DNA of 64,000 nucleotides from SZUA-365 sp034002405 (GCA_034002405.1 JAVFAS010000008.1:1-64000), one strand, 5' to 3'; numbered from the stretch's first letter, positions 26,213 to 35,628 are shown. The notes: generated by a model from the sequence alone, not told the origin. Numbers and translations: made by a program.

Positions 26213-27627
26213 TCACGACTGACGGTGCACTTCGACCCGTCCCACCGGCTCACTGCCGGGGAGTGCGCGTGGTTCGGTGGTATCCAGAAGCATGTAGAGG
26301 ATGATCAGCACCACGCAGAATGTCAGAATCGCCGCCGTGACGAGCAGCGACCGCCGCCCGGATTCCGCCGGAGGATGATACAGTTGGTCGCGGTTGCGAT
26401 GAAAGACCGCATCGTCGGAGAGGGGGTCGCCCTCCGCTTGCGATTCGGTCCGCGCGGACCCATCATGGAGATACGGATCCGATACTCCGTCCAAGTACTC
26501 GGCGTCCACCNNNNNNNNNNNNNNNNNNNNNNNNNNNNNNNNNNNNNNNNNNNNNNNNNNNNNNNNNNNNNNNNNNNNNNNNNNNNNNNNNNNNNNNNNN
26601 NNNNNNNNNNTTGGTCGCGGTTGCGATGAAAGACCGCATCGTCGGAGAGGGGGTCGCCCTCCGCTTGCGATTCGGTCCGCGCGGACCCATCATGGAGATA
26701 CGGATCCGATACTCCGTCCAAGTACTCGGCGTCCACCATGGCCTCCGCCTTGCGACTCGCAGGGTCGGAATCGCCCGCGTCAATCGTCTCCGTATCATCA
26801 ACGTCGAATGTTTCGGAGTCATGAACGTCGAATGTTTCGGAGCCATCGACGTCGAATGTTTCGGAGTCATCGACGTCGAATGTTTCGGAGTCATCGACGT
26901 CGAATGTTTCGGAGCCATCGACGTCGAGTGTTTCGGTGTCGCTCGCATCCTCCGGGAGTTCCGTCGCGGGTGGTTCGTCGGCATCCGGGACGGGAATCGT
27001 ATCGAGGCCGCGGGCATGCAAGAGGTCCGTCACGATCCCGGCGACATCGACCGGCGTGCGCGCGGGTGGGAAGTGCGGCTGCAGGGCGATCGCGGGAATG
27101 AAATGTCGGGCATCGAGAGCCGCCGGCTCGCGCATCGCCACCTCCATCACCAGCGCATCGTCCCGCGACGACCGCAGGTCGATCGCGCACAACGAACCGT
27201 CGGCATCGAATATCGGAGTCCACCGTCCTATTCCTGGCAGCGAGATGATCCGACCTTCCCGCAGCAACGATTTCACGACGTCGAAGCAGGCATGGAGGAA
27301 CACCTGCGCACTGTGGCGCGGTACCGCGCGGGATGCCGCCAGGGCGTCGATGAGCATGTCCCGGCTCATGGTCGCGTGCGTCGTGGTCCCCGAAGCGGAC
27401 GCATCCCACGGGGTTCGATCCAACGGGAGCAGGGAGGGATGCGGGCGGAACATCAACGCGTCATCGGTGGGACAGAGTACGCCGAAGGTCATCAACTCGA
27501 CGCATTCGCCACGGTCAACCGCCTCCACGCAGATCTCGAGCATCGCATCCACATAGGACTGCAATTCCGTTGCCTCGAGTCCGAGCCGAGCCGCGATGCG
27601 ATGCAGTATGTCGGCACTGTACGCCAT
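26213..27627 (-). CDS. Membrane-anchored HU-like domain protein with acidic repeats (intact across an artefactual gap)
   Basis: After merging the 127-bp duplicate that flanks the N gap, the minus strand gives one 395-residue protein. Residues 1-70 and about 85-160 look like two HU/IHF-like domains (ADILHRIAARLGLEATELQSY, then MLIDALAASRAVPRHSAQVFL and EGRIISLPGIGRW). Residues about 225-285 are acidic octapeptide repeats (SETFDVDD, six related copies), and a single membrane helix lies near residue 360 (LLVTAAILTFCVVLIILYML) with a short tail. There is no signal peptide, so the HU-like part should stay cytoplasmic. It resembles the HU-domain/SPOR proteins of Bacteroidota, but no SPOR domain is present. 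The start lies 2 bp after the barrel stop; same operon as ExbB/ExbD/TonB. Confidence 0.8.
26511..26610. other. Assembly gap (100 N) flanked by exact 127-bp duplication
   Basis: 26384-26510 is identical to 26611-26737. An overlap of exactly 127 bp is a typical largest k-mer in short-read assembly, so the gap is a failed join. Removing the gap and one copy restores a single open frame. Confidence 0.9.
26797..26940 (-). repeat. 24-bp coding tandem repeat (6 copies)
   Basis: Six contiguous 24-bp units (plus-strand start at 26797, 26821, 26845, 26869, 26893, 26917) differ at a few bases and encode SETFDVDD-type octapeptides on the minus strand. There are no spacers, so this is not a CRISPR. Confidence 0.95.
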
Positions 27628-27629
27628 GA

Positions 27630-29381
27630 TCAGAAATGCGCCGTGATTCCACCCATCATGAAGAACGGCCGCTCGCGATACCCTGGCCAGCGTTCCCAGT
27701 GCTGGTCGAGCAGGTTGTCGAAGCGGAGAAAGAGGCCGAGGTTGCGCAACAGGCGGTATTCGACGTCGAACCCGAGCAGCAGGAATGCGGGGAGGGAGCC
27801 GCCATCGCTTTTCTGCTCGCCCACGAGTTCGACGGTCGGTTGCAAACGCAGGCCGAACGGAAATTCATGGGAGAGCAGCGTCCGCAAGGTATAGTCGGGC
27901 AGGTACGGAACGGGTCCCCCGCTCTCCTCGAGCGCGGACGTTCGCAGGTCCATCCCGGCCTGGATCCGTGTGTGCGTGCTGAATGCATGCTGCAGCGCCG
28001 CATGCAGCGTGAGAATGGTCGCGCGGTCATCGTAGCGCAGTTCCCACTGCTGTCGAACGGGATCCGGGAGCAGCGAGAAACGCGCCCACGACGTCGACGA
28101 GAGGAACGACAAGCCCACGCGCGCGCTGCTTGCCTGCCGGTCATCGAATTCCGCCCCAAGTTCGAAACGCAAGGGCGCATCGGTATGACGCACCTGCGAC
28201 GCGAGCATCAGATAGGGATTTGTCCGGAGGAATCCCCGCAGCGAACGCTCGATCACCGTGGGCTGCCATCCGGCGTACGCCGACCAGTCATTTCCGAACC
28301 GTTGCCGCAGGGTGAGCGAGGGATAGAATCGCAGCTGCGCGGCGTGATCGCTTCCGCGAAACACGTACAATGCCGCCGTGGTCTCGAGACGCGTCGCCTC
28401 GGCGAGCGGGAAAACGGTGGCGGCATCGGCATGCAGGAAGAGCGGGGCGTTCCGTTGTGGGCTGTCCTCGCTCAGGCCGGTGAGCCGGGCCGAGAACCCG
28501 AGGGATACCTCCCGGGAAAGGACCCGGGTCTCCGCGGTGGCGTCGACGCCGAAACGGTTTTCGATATGCTCGTATGCGTCGAGCGTCAGGCTGTCTCGCA
28601 AGGAGAAACGTTCCTCCACCGCGTAATGCTCAACCGAGAGCCGCAACGAATGGTCAAGGACCGCATTGCGGCGGGAGATCACATCCATCCCGGCGGCGAG
28701 CCCGAATGCCGTGCGGCGGAAATCGAATGCCGGTGAGGTGACGGGGAGTTTGTCCGCGTACAGGCCGTAGCTTCGCGCCTCGACCGCGAGGTCACCCTGC
28801 AAGCGCGAAGAGGCGAGGAGTGGATGGATGTGTCGTGGAAGATAGGTGCCACCCGCGAGATCGAACACGAAATCCGAGCGATCCGCATACCGGACATGAC
28901 CATCCGTTTTTTCGTAGAACACATGCGCGGCGGCGTCGCCGCGGGCATACCGGTCGGCGTACCACCCCTCGAGCAGGGGCGTCGCGAAACCGCCGTACCC
29001 GGCCCGCAGGCGCAGTACTTCCGCGCTTCCCGTCAGCGGGGAATGACGCAAGGGCATGCGGGTCGGCGCGGTGCCGAAAAAACGGCGTTCCCGCATGCCG
29101 CGTCCCGCCCGGGCGGTGAATTCCCTGCTGTCCGGTGCCGTGGCGGCGGTTTTCCGATCCTCGGTAAACGCGATCATGTCACTTCCGGTGATCACATATT
29201 CCGGCAATGTCAAGGCGGGGAGCACGTCACGAACCTGTTTGGTCTCCGGTGTGAAATCCCGCGGGGGCGGGACGGGTTTCTCCTGGGCCAGCAGCGCATC
29301 CGTGCCCGACAGGGAAACGGTGAGCAGCAGTGCAACGATGAGCAGCAGGGCAGGGCGGCGCGGAATGGCGGTGCATGTCAT
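27630..29381 (-). CDS. TonB-dependent receptor-like outer-membrane barrel
   Basis: 583 residues. Signal peptide (LLLIVALLLTVSLSGTDALLAQ). A short N-terminal region includes ALTLPEYVITGSDMIAF, a form seen ahead of receptor plugs, but the plug domain is much reduced or absent. The rest is a long barrel of alternating strands, ending in the typical receptor finish: LGLFLRFDNLLDQHWERWPGYRERPFFMMGGITAHF (C-terminal Phe). The gene overlaps the upstream TPR gene by ATGA. It is likely powered by the TonB-ExbBD encoded in the same operon. The substrate is unknown. Length (583) is below the 650-950 of full receptors, consistent with plug loss. Confidence 0.8.
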   Translation of the reverse strand: MTCTAIPRRPALLLIVALLLTVSLSGTDALLAQEKPVPPPRDFTPETKQVRDVLPALTLPEYVITGSDMIAFTEDRKTAATAPDSREFTARAGRGMRERRFFGTAPTRMPLRHSPLTGSAEVLRLRAGYGGFATPLLEGWYADRYARGDAAAHVFYEKTDGHVRYADRSDFVFDLAGGTYLPRHIHPLLASSRLQGDLAVEARSYGLYADKLPVTSPAFDFRRTAFGLAAGMDVISRRNAVLDHSLRLSVEHYAVEERFSLRDSLTLDAYEHIENRFGVDATAETRVLSREVSLGFSARLTGLSEDSPQRNAPLFLHADAATVFPLAEATRLETTAALYVFRGSDHAAQLRFYPSLTLRQRFGNDWSAYAGWQPTVIERSLRGFLRTNPYLMLASQVRHTDAPLRFELGAEFDDRQASSARVGLSFLSSTSWARFSLLPDPVRQQWELRYDDRATILTLHAALQHAFSTHTRIQAGMDLRTSALEESGGPVPYLPDYTLRTLLSHEFPFGLRLQPTVELVGEQKSDGGSLPAFLLLGFDVEYRLLRNLGLFLRFDNLLDQHWERWPGYRERPFFMMGGITAHF

Positions 29382-32374
29382 CTGAGCATCTCCAACCGAG
29401 TCCTGGCTTCGTTCGCTTCGTCCGATCCCGAGAAGTCGGACAGCAGTTTCTGATAATGCTGCCGTGCCGCGTCGTTTTTTCCGAGCGATTCATCCACTTT
29501 CCCCAGCAGCAGCAATGCGCGGGCGTGCCACAGCGCGGCGTCGGCGAAGACGTAGCCCACGCGCAGCAGGGTTTCTTCCGCTTCGGCATGCCGTCGCGCA
29601 TTCCACAGCAATTCACCCATGCGGTACTGCGCCTCCGCACCGATGTCATCGACACGGCTGGTCGCGATCGCGCGAAGGGAAGCAAGGGCGGAATCCAGTG
29701 CGCCTTCTTCCGCGACGATGATCGCATGTTCGATCGCGGCTCGAGAGGCGTACGGGTTGTCGGGCTGCGCCTTCCATGCGGCCTCGAAATCCGCACGCGC
29801 CGCCGCGAAATTCCGATCCGCCCGATGGGTGAGACCGCGCTTGTAATACACCCGCGCGCGGGCCGACCGCGCGGTTGGATCATCGAGCAACTGCTGGCAG
29901 AGCGCGAGCGCGGCGTTTCTGTCCTGCCGCGCCAAGGCAGTCTGAACGAGTTCGAACGTGCTTTCCACGGCAATGGGGCTCCCCGGCGCGAGCCGCACCG
30001 CTTCGCGCAGGGTATGCTCCGCCTGCTCGAGATCGTCATTCCGACGGAATTCCCTGCCCAGAAGCAGGTGCGCTTCGGGGAGCAGTGTGCTGGTCGGATG
30101 CGCGGCGATGAAGCGCTGCAGTGCCGGGATCGCGCGTGCCGGATCGTGTTGCGCCGCCAGATCGCGCACGCTGGCGAACACCACCGCATCGGCCGCATCA
30201 CCCGTCGGATTCGCGGCCAGCCACTCTGCCTTGACCCGCTCCGCCTCGTCGGTGCGCCCGAGCATTCGCAGCGTCTGGGCGAGTCCATCGAGGGCGTCGC
30301 TGATCTTGGGCGAATCGGGATGCTGTTCGAGTACCTGACGATACGCGAGTTCCGCGTCGCGATATCTCCCCTGGTTATAACGGCAGTCGGCGATGGTATA
30401 CCGCGCCTGGGCGCCGAGCGGGCTCGTGGGATATTGCGCGAGCAGCTTCTGAAACTCCGATATCGCCACATCGTAGTCGCGGCTCTGGAAATACATCCAT
30501 GCCAGACTGAATTGCGCCTTGTCGGCATATTCGGACGCGGGATAGCGTGCGAGCAGGCCGCGCAGCGTGCTGATGGCGGCGGGTGTCTGTCCCAGCCGGT
30601 GCTCGCTCGAGGCGAGTTGCAGCAATGCGTAGGGGGCGAGGGCATTGGCCGGATACATCCGCGACGTATAGCGGAAGGTTTTGACCGCATCGGCGAAATG
30701 CTTTTGTGCGTACTGAGCATCGCCGAGCCGGACATTGGCATCCACGTCATGCGTGCCGGCCTTGTACTCGGTGGTGAGGCGGGTGAACACGCGTTCGGCG
30801 TCCGCGAATTCCTGTGCGCGGAAATGCGCCCAGCCCAGTCCATACAAGGCATCCTGCAACACGGCGGGGTCCTGCGTGGCGGTCAGGGCCTGGTTGTAGA
30901 CAATGACCGCATCGTCGAACTCCCCGGCGCGAAAATGCGCTTCGCCGAGCCAGAGCAACGCCTCGGGTTTGCGCGCATCCGCGGGAAACTTCTGCAGAAA
31001 ATTCTTCAACACCACGACCGCGTCCGCATACTGTCCGGCTTCCGACAGACTGAAGCCTTGGCGGAACAGCGCCTTGGCCGACACCTCCGCCGCCGCGTCC
31101 GGTACCATCGTGGCCGCGGCATAGGCGCGCGCCGCGCCGGCGGGTTGCTTCAGTTTGAGCAAGGTCTCGCCCTGCATGAACCACGCGTCGGCAAGCACAT
31201 CACTTTTCGGAAAGCCACTGGTCACCGCGCCGAAGCGGCCGAGCGCGGTGTCGAATCCGCCTTCGTTGAAGGCAGCCATGCCCAGTTCGAAATGCGCGTT
31301 GTCGGCGTAATCGCCGGTGGGACGCTCGGCGAGCATGCCGCGAAAGACGGTGCGCGCACCCTCGAGGGCACCATTGAGCCGCAGGGCCATGCCCTTGCGA
31401 AACAATGCCGCTTCGGCCATCGCGTCACCCCGCGCCGCGAGCGCATCGAACGTGGCGATCGCATCGGAATACTTCTGCTGTTCAATCTGCGTCCATCCCA
31501 GGGCGTATTGCACCGATGGCACACGGGCGTGATCCGGATATCCGGAGAGGTAACTCTTGTAGAGATCCTCCGCCGAGGCGAACTGTCCGAGGCGGTAATT
31601 GGCCTCGGCACGCAGGTACAGCCGTTCCGCGGCATTCTCCGTGTCGGGCGAATCCGTCAGTGACTCCAGCCACGCGAGTGACTGCGCAAATTCTCCGCGC
31701 TGGTACAGGCAGGCTCCTTTCCGGGTGGCGACGCTCGCGCGCACGCCGCTCTCGGGAAAGCGCTCGAGAAATTCCTCGTAATTCGCGAGCGCCTCGTCAT
31801 ATTTTCCTTCCTTCTCGAGAACGTATCCGATCGAGAAAAACGCGTAGTCGCGAATGCGTCCGTCAGGATAATGCTCGTACGCAATGCGGTAGTAGCGCAT
31901 CGCGAGAGGATAGTTGCCGTCCTTGAACGCCGCCTCGCCCGCCCAGTAGGCCGCTTCGTGCGCGAGGTTCCCTTCCGGCCAGCGCCGGACCACCGACGCC
32001 AGTTGTTCATGCGCCCGGGAGAAATTCCCCTGACGGAAATAGACTTCGCCTTCGCGAAAGCCCGCGTCGTCCGACAGCTTGCTGTCTGGATACCGGCGCT
32101 GGAACGCCGCGAAGCCCAGCGCGGCATCGTCGAGATTCGCGTTCTGGTACAGGGATTCGGCGATATAGTATTCGGCGTCCGGACGCAACGCGCTGTGTGG
32201 ATGGTGCTGAACGAAATGCCGGAATTTCTCGCAGGAAAGTTGGTAATTCCTGTCCTTGAACAGTCCCAGCGCGAACGCGTAATCCTGTTCCTCGGCGAGA
32301 TTCCTGACCTGGGCAGTTCCTCCCGCATGCAGCAGCATGACAAGGACGGGGAGGAGGACGATCAGTCGAGGCAT
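29378..32374 (-). CDS. Large periplasmic tetratricopeptide-repeat protein
   Basis: 998 residues with a signal peptide (LIVLLPVLVMLLHAGGTAQ). Almost the whole mature protein is made of TPR and YbgF/BamD-like repeats (for example YHPDSKLSDDAGFREGEVYFRQGNFSRAHEQ, YPDHARVPSVQYALGWTQIEQQKYSDAI, YPASEYADKAQFSLAWMYFQSRDYDVAI), about 24-26 units of 34-36 residues. Such proteins act as scaffolds at the periplasmic face of the outer membrane. It is the first gene of the TPR-barrel-HU-ExbB-ExbD-TonB operon and overlaps the barrel gene by 4 bp. It ends in a helical segment with LGKVDESLGKNDAARQHY. The function in this operon is inferred as assembly or docking. Confidence 0.85.
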   Translation of the reverse strand: MPRLIVLLPVLVMLLHAGGTAQVRNLAEEQDYAFALGLFKDRNYQLSCEKFRHFVQHHPHSALRPDAEYYIAESLYQNANLDDAALGFAAFQRRYPDSKLSDDAGFREGEVYFRQGNFSRAHEQLASVVRRWPEGNLAHEAAYWAGEAAFKDGNYPLAMRYYRIAYEHYPDGRIRDYAFFSIGYVLEKEGKYDEALANYEEFLERFPESGVRASVATRKGACLYQRGEFAQSLAWLESLTDSPDTENAAERLYLRAEANYRLGQFASAEDLYKSYLSGYPDHARVPSVQYALGWTQIEQQKYSDAIATFDALAARGDAMAEAALFRKGMALRLNGALEGARTVFRGMLAERPTGDYADNAHFELGMAAFNEGGFDTALGRFGAVTSGFPKSDVLADAWFMQGETLLKLKQPAGAARAYAAATMVPDAAAEVSAKALFRQGFSLSEAGQYADAVVVLKNFLQKFPADARKPEALLWLGEAHFRAGEFDDAVIVYNQALTATQDPAVLQDALYGLGWAHFRAQEFADAERVFTRLTTEYKAGTHDVDANVRLGDAQYAQKHFADAVKTFRYTSRMYPANALAPYALLQLASSEHRLGQTPAAISTLRGLLARYPASEYADKAQFSLAWMYFQSRDYDVAISEFQKLLAQYPTSPLGAQARYTIADCRYNQGRYRDAELAYRQVLEQHPDSPKISDALDGLAQTLRMLGRTDEAERVKAEWLAANPTGDAADAVVFASVRDLAAQHDPARAIPALQRFIAAHPTSTLLPEAHLLLGREFRRNDDLEQAEHTLREAVRLAPGSPIAVESTFELVQTALARQDRNAALALCQQLLDDPTARSARARVYYKRGLTHRADRNFAAARADFEAAWKAQPDNPYASRAAIEHAIIVAEEGALDSALASLRAIATSRVDDIGAEAQYRMGELLWNARRHAEAEETLLRVGYVFADAALWHARALLLLGKVDESLGKNDAARQHYQKLLSDFSGSDEANEARTRLEMLR

Positions 32375-32579
32375 GCAATGCTCGGTGGTAATGGCAAAGG
32401 AAGACTTAAAGTTCTACTCGAAGATGGATCGCATAACCGTGACAAATTACGGTACACCGGCCTTACTGTCAAGGAATACCCGTGGAAATGCCTGTTTGGT
32501 GGGAATGGTGGGGAGGCTCGGCGTGACGCTCGGGGGACGTCGTTCTCGACGGGGAAGGGCGTGCGTCGTCGCGCGCCGG

Positions 32580-32610
32580 TTTGACCTTTCATGTCGATGA
32601 TGTATGTTCG
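32580..32610 (+). promoter_or_regulatory. Bacteroidota-type promoter for the MoxR-VWA genes
   Basis: TTTG (32580-32583), N19, TATGTTCG (32603-32610), matching TTTG-N19-TAnnTTTG with one mismatch. Transcription would start near 32616. This supports the ATG at 32645 over the in-frame ATG at 32591, which lies inside the promoter. Confidence 0.6.
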
Positions 32611-32644
32611 TCATTCCGACAAACTCAGAAGACGGCAGGCGACA

Positions 32645-33952
32645 ATGGATGCACAAACCTTTCCGTTCCGTCCCGATCACGCAAATGCGATGTTCCGCGA
32701 CGCGATCGATTATGTCAACCGACGCATCATCAACCGCGCGGAGGTTATCGACCAGATTTTCGCGGCCATGCTCATGCGGGAGCACGCGCTGATCCAGAGC
32801 CGGACCGGCGCGGCGAAATCGCTGCTTGCCCAGCAGATTTTTCGCATGTTCGACGGGGCGCATGTCTTTCAGGTCCAGGCGTCGAAGGAGCAGCAGCCGG
32901 ACACATACTTCGGCGGACTCGATATCGAGCAGCTCAAGGCCGGGCGCATCATGCACAATACGGCCAATTCGCTGGTTGAAAGCGAATTCGGATTCATCGA
33001 CGAGATTTTCGACGCGAACGACTACACGCTGCGTGCGCTGCTGACCACGCTCAACGAGCGCGCGCTCGTGCTCGGGGTCCAGTACGTGCCCGCGAAGGTG
33101 CACAGCGTGATCGCGGCGACGAATTACCTCCGGGTGAGCGAGATTACCGAAGCCCTGCTCGACCGCTTCGTTTTCAAGGCGTTGTTCATTCCCGCCAAGG
33201 AACCCTACACGCAGTATCAGATCGCACAACGCTATCTCGAACATCACGGACAGGCGACCATGCCGGAGCAGCGCATCCCATACGGGGTCCTGAAACGGAC
33301 CAGCGACATCATTCGCGGTCTCGACGCGGAGCACGAGATCCGGATACCGCTCCATGTCATCTTTTTCGCGAATTCGGTGGTGCGATATTACGAGATGCAG
33401 CGAAACCGTTTGATCAAGGAGCGGCCGCACGAGCATCCCCATCTCAAGGATTACTATATATCACCGCGGACCTACGTCCGGGCGATGGACATGCTGCGCG
33501 TGATCGCGTTCCTTCGCGGACGCATGGACGTGATCGCCGAGGACGTCGAGAAGCTCTGGTTTCTCTATACCGTCGTCGGCATCCGCGACCAGAAGGAACT
33601 CTTCCTGAAATGTTATGACACGATCCACAAGCAGATGACCTCCGCGCGCGCGTTTGAACAGATCGACCGGCTGCTCGAATTCCAGGAATTCATCGAACAT
33701 CTCAAACAGCACCCGGAGTTGCTCCGCCGTCCGATCACCGAGATCGAGGGCCAGCCGCTGCGCCGTACACTGATCGAATGGGCGAAAGAGACACTCGGCA
33801 TCACCAACGCCACCGAGGAGCACAACCGCCGGCTGCTCGAAAGCTACCATAAAAGCTTCGAACCGCTCAACGAGGAAATCGCCGACTTCCTCACCAGCAC
33901 GGATCGGGACATTCAGGCGCTGTTCCATTCCGCGGCGCATATCTGGACGTAG
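32645..33952 (+). CDS. MoxR-family AAA+ ATPase (RavA-like)
   Basis: 435 residues from ATG 32645. Degenerate P-loop SRTGAAKS (52-59, K58), Walker B GFIDE (D119, E120), sensor-1 N160 (IAATN), arginine finger R174 (LLDRF), then a lid domain. MoxR ATPases act as chaperones for VWA proteins and metalloenzyme or cofactor assembly; this one is coupled by position to the VWA gene 15 bp downstream. The first Gly of the P-loop motif is Ser, while K58 and S59 are kept. Long helical C-terminal region resembles RavA's LARA-adjacent part but no LARA domain is clear. A Bacteroidota-type promoter lies directly upstream. Confidence 0.9.
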   Translation: MDAQTFPFRPDHANAMFRDAIDYVNRRIINRAEVIDQIFAAMLMREHALIQSRTGAAKSLLAQQIFRMFDGAHVFQVQASKEQQPDTYFGGLDIEQLKAGRIMHNTANSLVESEFGFIDEIFDANDYTLRALLTTLNERALVLGVQYVPAKVHSVIAATNYLRVSEITEALLDRFVFKALFIPAKEPYTQYQIAQRYLEHHGQATMPEQRIPYGVLKRTSDIIRGLDAEHEIRIPLHVIFFANSVVRYYEMQRNRLIKERPHEHPHLKDYYISPRTYVRAMDMLRVIAFLRGRMDVIAEDVEKLWFLYTVVGIRDQKELFLKCYDTIHKQMTSARAFEQIDRLLEFQEFIEHLKQHPELLRRPITEIEGQPLRRTLIEWAKETLGITNATEEHNRRLLESYHKSFEPLNEEIADFLTSTDRDIQALFHSAAHIWT

Positions 33953-33967
33953 GGAGGCGGGGGAGCG

Positions 33968-35479
33968 ATGTCCGGCGCATACGAACATTTCTTCGAGGTC
34001 ATGGAGGATCTGGGATTCTTCGAGCATATCTACGAGGATCTGCCCGAGGATTTCACGGCCGTGTTCGAGATCGCGCGGGTGCTCGAGGATGATCGCAACG
34101 AACTGGCGGCGAAGCTGCGTCCCGTACTCCAGCTCACCGCACCGGGCACGTCCGAGCATCGCGCCGAGAATCGCGCGGATCTCGAAATCATCATCAACGA
34201 CCAGGAAGAATTCGAGGCGGGACTGATCCGCACCGCGCAGCATTTGCCGCGCATCTACAATCATCAGTGGCTTCTGCCCGAGGAAGTGTTTTTCACGCGA
34301 CTGGCGAAAAAGGAGCTCTGGGTCCCGTATCCCCGTCAGCCGCGGTATTACGCGGTCGATCCCGACACCGACGACTACCGGCCCGACCGCCGCAAGCAAA
34401 AGCTGTACGTGCTGCTCGATACCTCGAGTTCGATGGGGATGAAACACCGCGCCAGCCTGGCAAAGGCCGTCGTGTATTATTTCCTCCGCCACAACATGAA
34501 GGAACTCGGCTTCATCAACCTCCGCACCTTCGATACGAAAATCGGCGATCTGCACGAAGCCCGCGACATGGCGGGATTCCAGGCGCTGATCAGCCACGTG
34601 ATGCGGCTGCACACGCTCGGAAACGGAACGGCGATGGCGCGGGCGATCCGTCAGGCGGTCGACGATATCAACGCGCTGCCGCAACTGTCCGGCACCGAGA
34701 TCCTCATCATCACCGACGGGGCCTGCGCGCTCGACGAGCAGGAGATCCGGGCGCTGCTCGGCGACCGCATCGTGATCAACACGATCAAGATCGGACGCTC
34801 GCAGCTGATCGCCTCGAAAAGTTATATCCGCGACAAGATCTTCGAAGAGGACACCACCCAGCACACGCTCATCGAGCGTCTGCAGAAGCGGGAGGCGGAA
34901 CTGCGGCATCTGCGTGACACGGCCGAGAGTCCCCATCTGCGGCGCCGCTACGAGGACTCCCTGCGATCGACGCAGCAGGAAATCAACCGGCAGGTCGACG
35001 CCATGACCGAGGAGATCATCGTGGGCTACGGCCATGAGCTCGAACGCCTGTCCCATCTCTTTATCCAGATCGAGGACGTCGAGCTGCCCGGACTCTTCGA
35101 TCTCCGCGAGGAACAAGAAGAGGACATCCGCGCCCTCTTCGAGCAGGTCGCGCAGGAACTCGACCTGCATTGTTCGCTCGAGCAGCTGCGCAAACTGGCC
35201 CTGCTCATCGACCATCTCGCCGTCCTGATCAAAAACACCGACGATCCCGCGCTTCGCGCGCGCTTCGAACAGCTCCGCGACGAGATCAGCCACCGGCTGA
35301 CCGACTGCATTGAAAAGCAGATGGAACAGGGAGGGGGCACCCTGCTGCGTTCCCTGACCACCGCCGACCGGAATGATCTCGAATTCCTCCTCGCACACGC
35401 CTCCTCCGTCCATCTCACGCTCTGGCGCGCATTCATCTGGAAACTCCTCGCGCGACTCCGCAAGGCGCTCGGTCGCTGA
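33968..35479 (+). CDS. VWA-domain protein (ViaA-like MoxR partner)
   Basis: 503 residues. An N-terminal helical domain (1-125) is followed by a von Willebrand A domain from about 145 with MIDAS motif DTSSSM (D151, S153, S155), conserved Thr in LGNGTAMARAI and Asp in IITDGACALDE. The C-terminal 220 residues are mainly long helices (QKREAELRHLRDTAESPHLRRRYEDSL), predicting coiled coil. This architecture is like ViaA, the partner of RavA, except that the C-terminal helical extension is unusual because ViaA carries its helical part N-terminal to the VWA domain. No signal peptide is present, so it acts in the cytoplasm. It follows the MoxR gene by 15 bp and precedes the ATP synthase promoter. Confidence 0.88.
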   Translation: MSGAYEHFFEVMEDLGFFEHIYEDLPEDFTAVFEIARVLEDDRNELAAKLRPVLQLTAPGTSEHRAENRADLEIIINDQEEFEAGLIRTAQHLPRIYNHQWLLPEEVFFTRLAKKELWVPYPRQPRYYAVDPDTDDYRPDRRKQKLYVLLDTSSSMGMKHRASLAKAVVYYFLRHNMKELGFINLRTFDTKIGDLHEARDMAGFQALISHVMRLHTLGNGTAMARAIRQAVDDINALPQLSGTEILIITDGACALDEQEIRALLGDRIVINTIKIGRSQLIASKSYIRDKIFEEDTTQHTLIERLQKREAELRHLRDTAESPHLRRRYEDSLRSTQQEINRQVDAMTEEIIVGYGHELERLSHLFIQIEDVELPGLFDLREEQEEDIRALFEQVAQELDLHCSLEQLRKLALLIDHLAVLIKNTDDPALRARFEQLRDEISHRLTDCIEKQMEQGGGTLLRSLTTADRNDLEFLLAHASSVHLTLWRAFIWKLLARLRKALGR

Positions 35480-35597
35480 GCCGGAAGCACGGAGCAGGAA
35501 CCAGGGAATTCCACATCCCCGCGACACAAATACGACAAACTGCATCATCAATGTCGTAGCCGAATCAGCCCGGAATCGCGCGATTCGTGAAAAAACA

Positions 35598-35628
35598 TTT
35601 GTTTCCTATCAAAAGAATGGTATATTTA
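35598..35628 (+). promoter_or_regulatory. Bacteroidota-type promoter of the ATP synthase operon
   Basis: TTTG (35598-35601), N19, TATATTTA (35621-35628), an almost full match to TTTG-N19-TAnnTTTG, in an AT-rich island. The GTG start of atpZ/I lies 29 bp downstream, preceded by AAGGA at 35644-35648. Confidence 0.75.

Noticed and set aside
26797..26940. 24-bp repeat array considered as a CRISPR
   Set aside because: Units are contiguous with no spacers, are in frame, and there are no cas genes nearby.
29227..30852. 541-codon minus-strand frame inside the TPR gene
   Set aside because: Out-of-frame shadow of the 998-residue TPR protein with Arg/Ser/Pro-rich composition typical of GC-rich shadows.
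29375..31663. 762-codon plus-strand frame opposite the TPR gene
   Set aside because: Antisense frame with no domain; the TPR repeats on the minus strand explain the region.
32591..32644. Upstream in-frame ATG (32591) as the moxR start
   Set aside because: It lies within the promoter and adds 18 non-conserved residues; ATG 32645 is downstream of the promoter.
33461..35551. Long (696-codon) open frame on the minus strand opposite the MoxR-VWA genes
   Set aside because: It is antisense to the well-supported VWA gene, is low in hydrophobic order and matches no family; GC-rich codons create long mirror frames.
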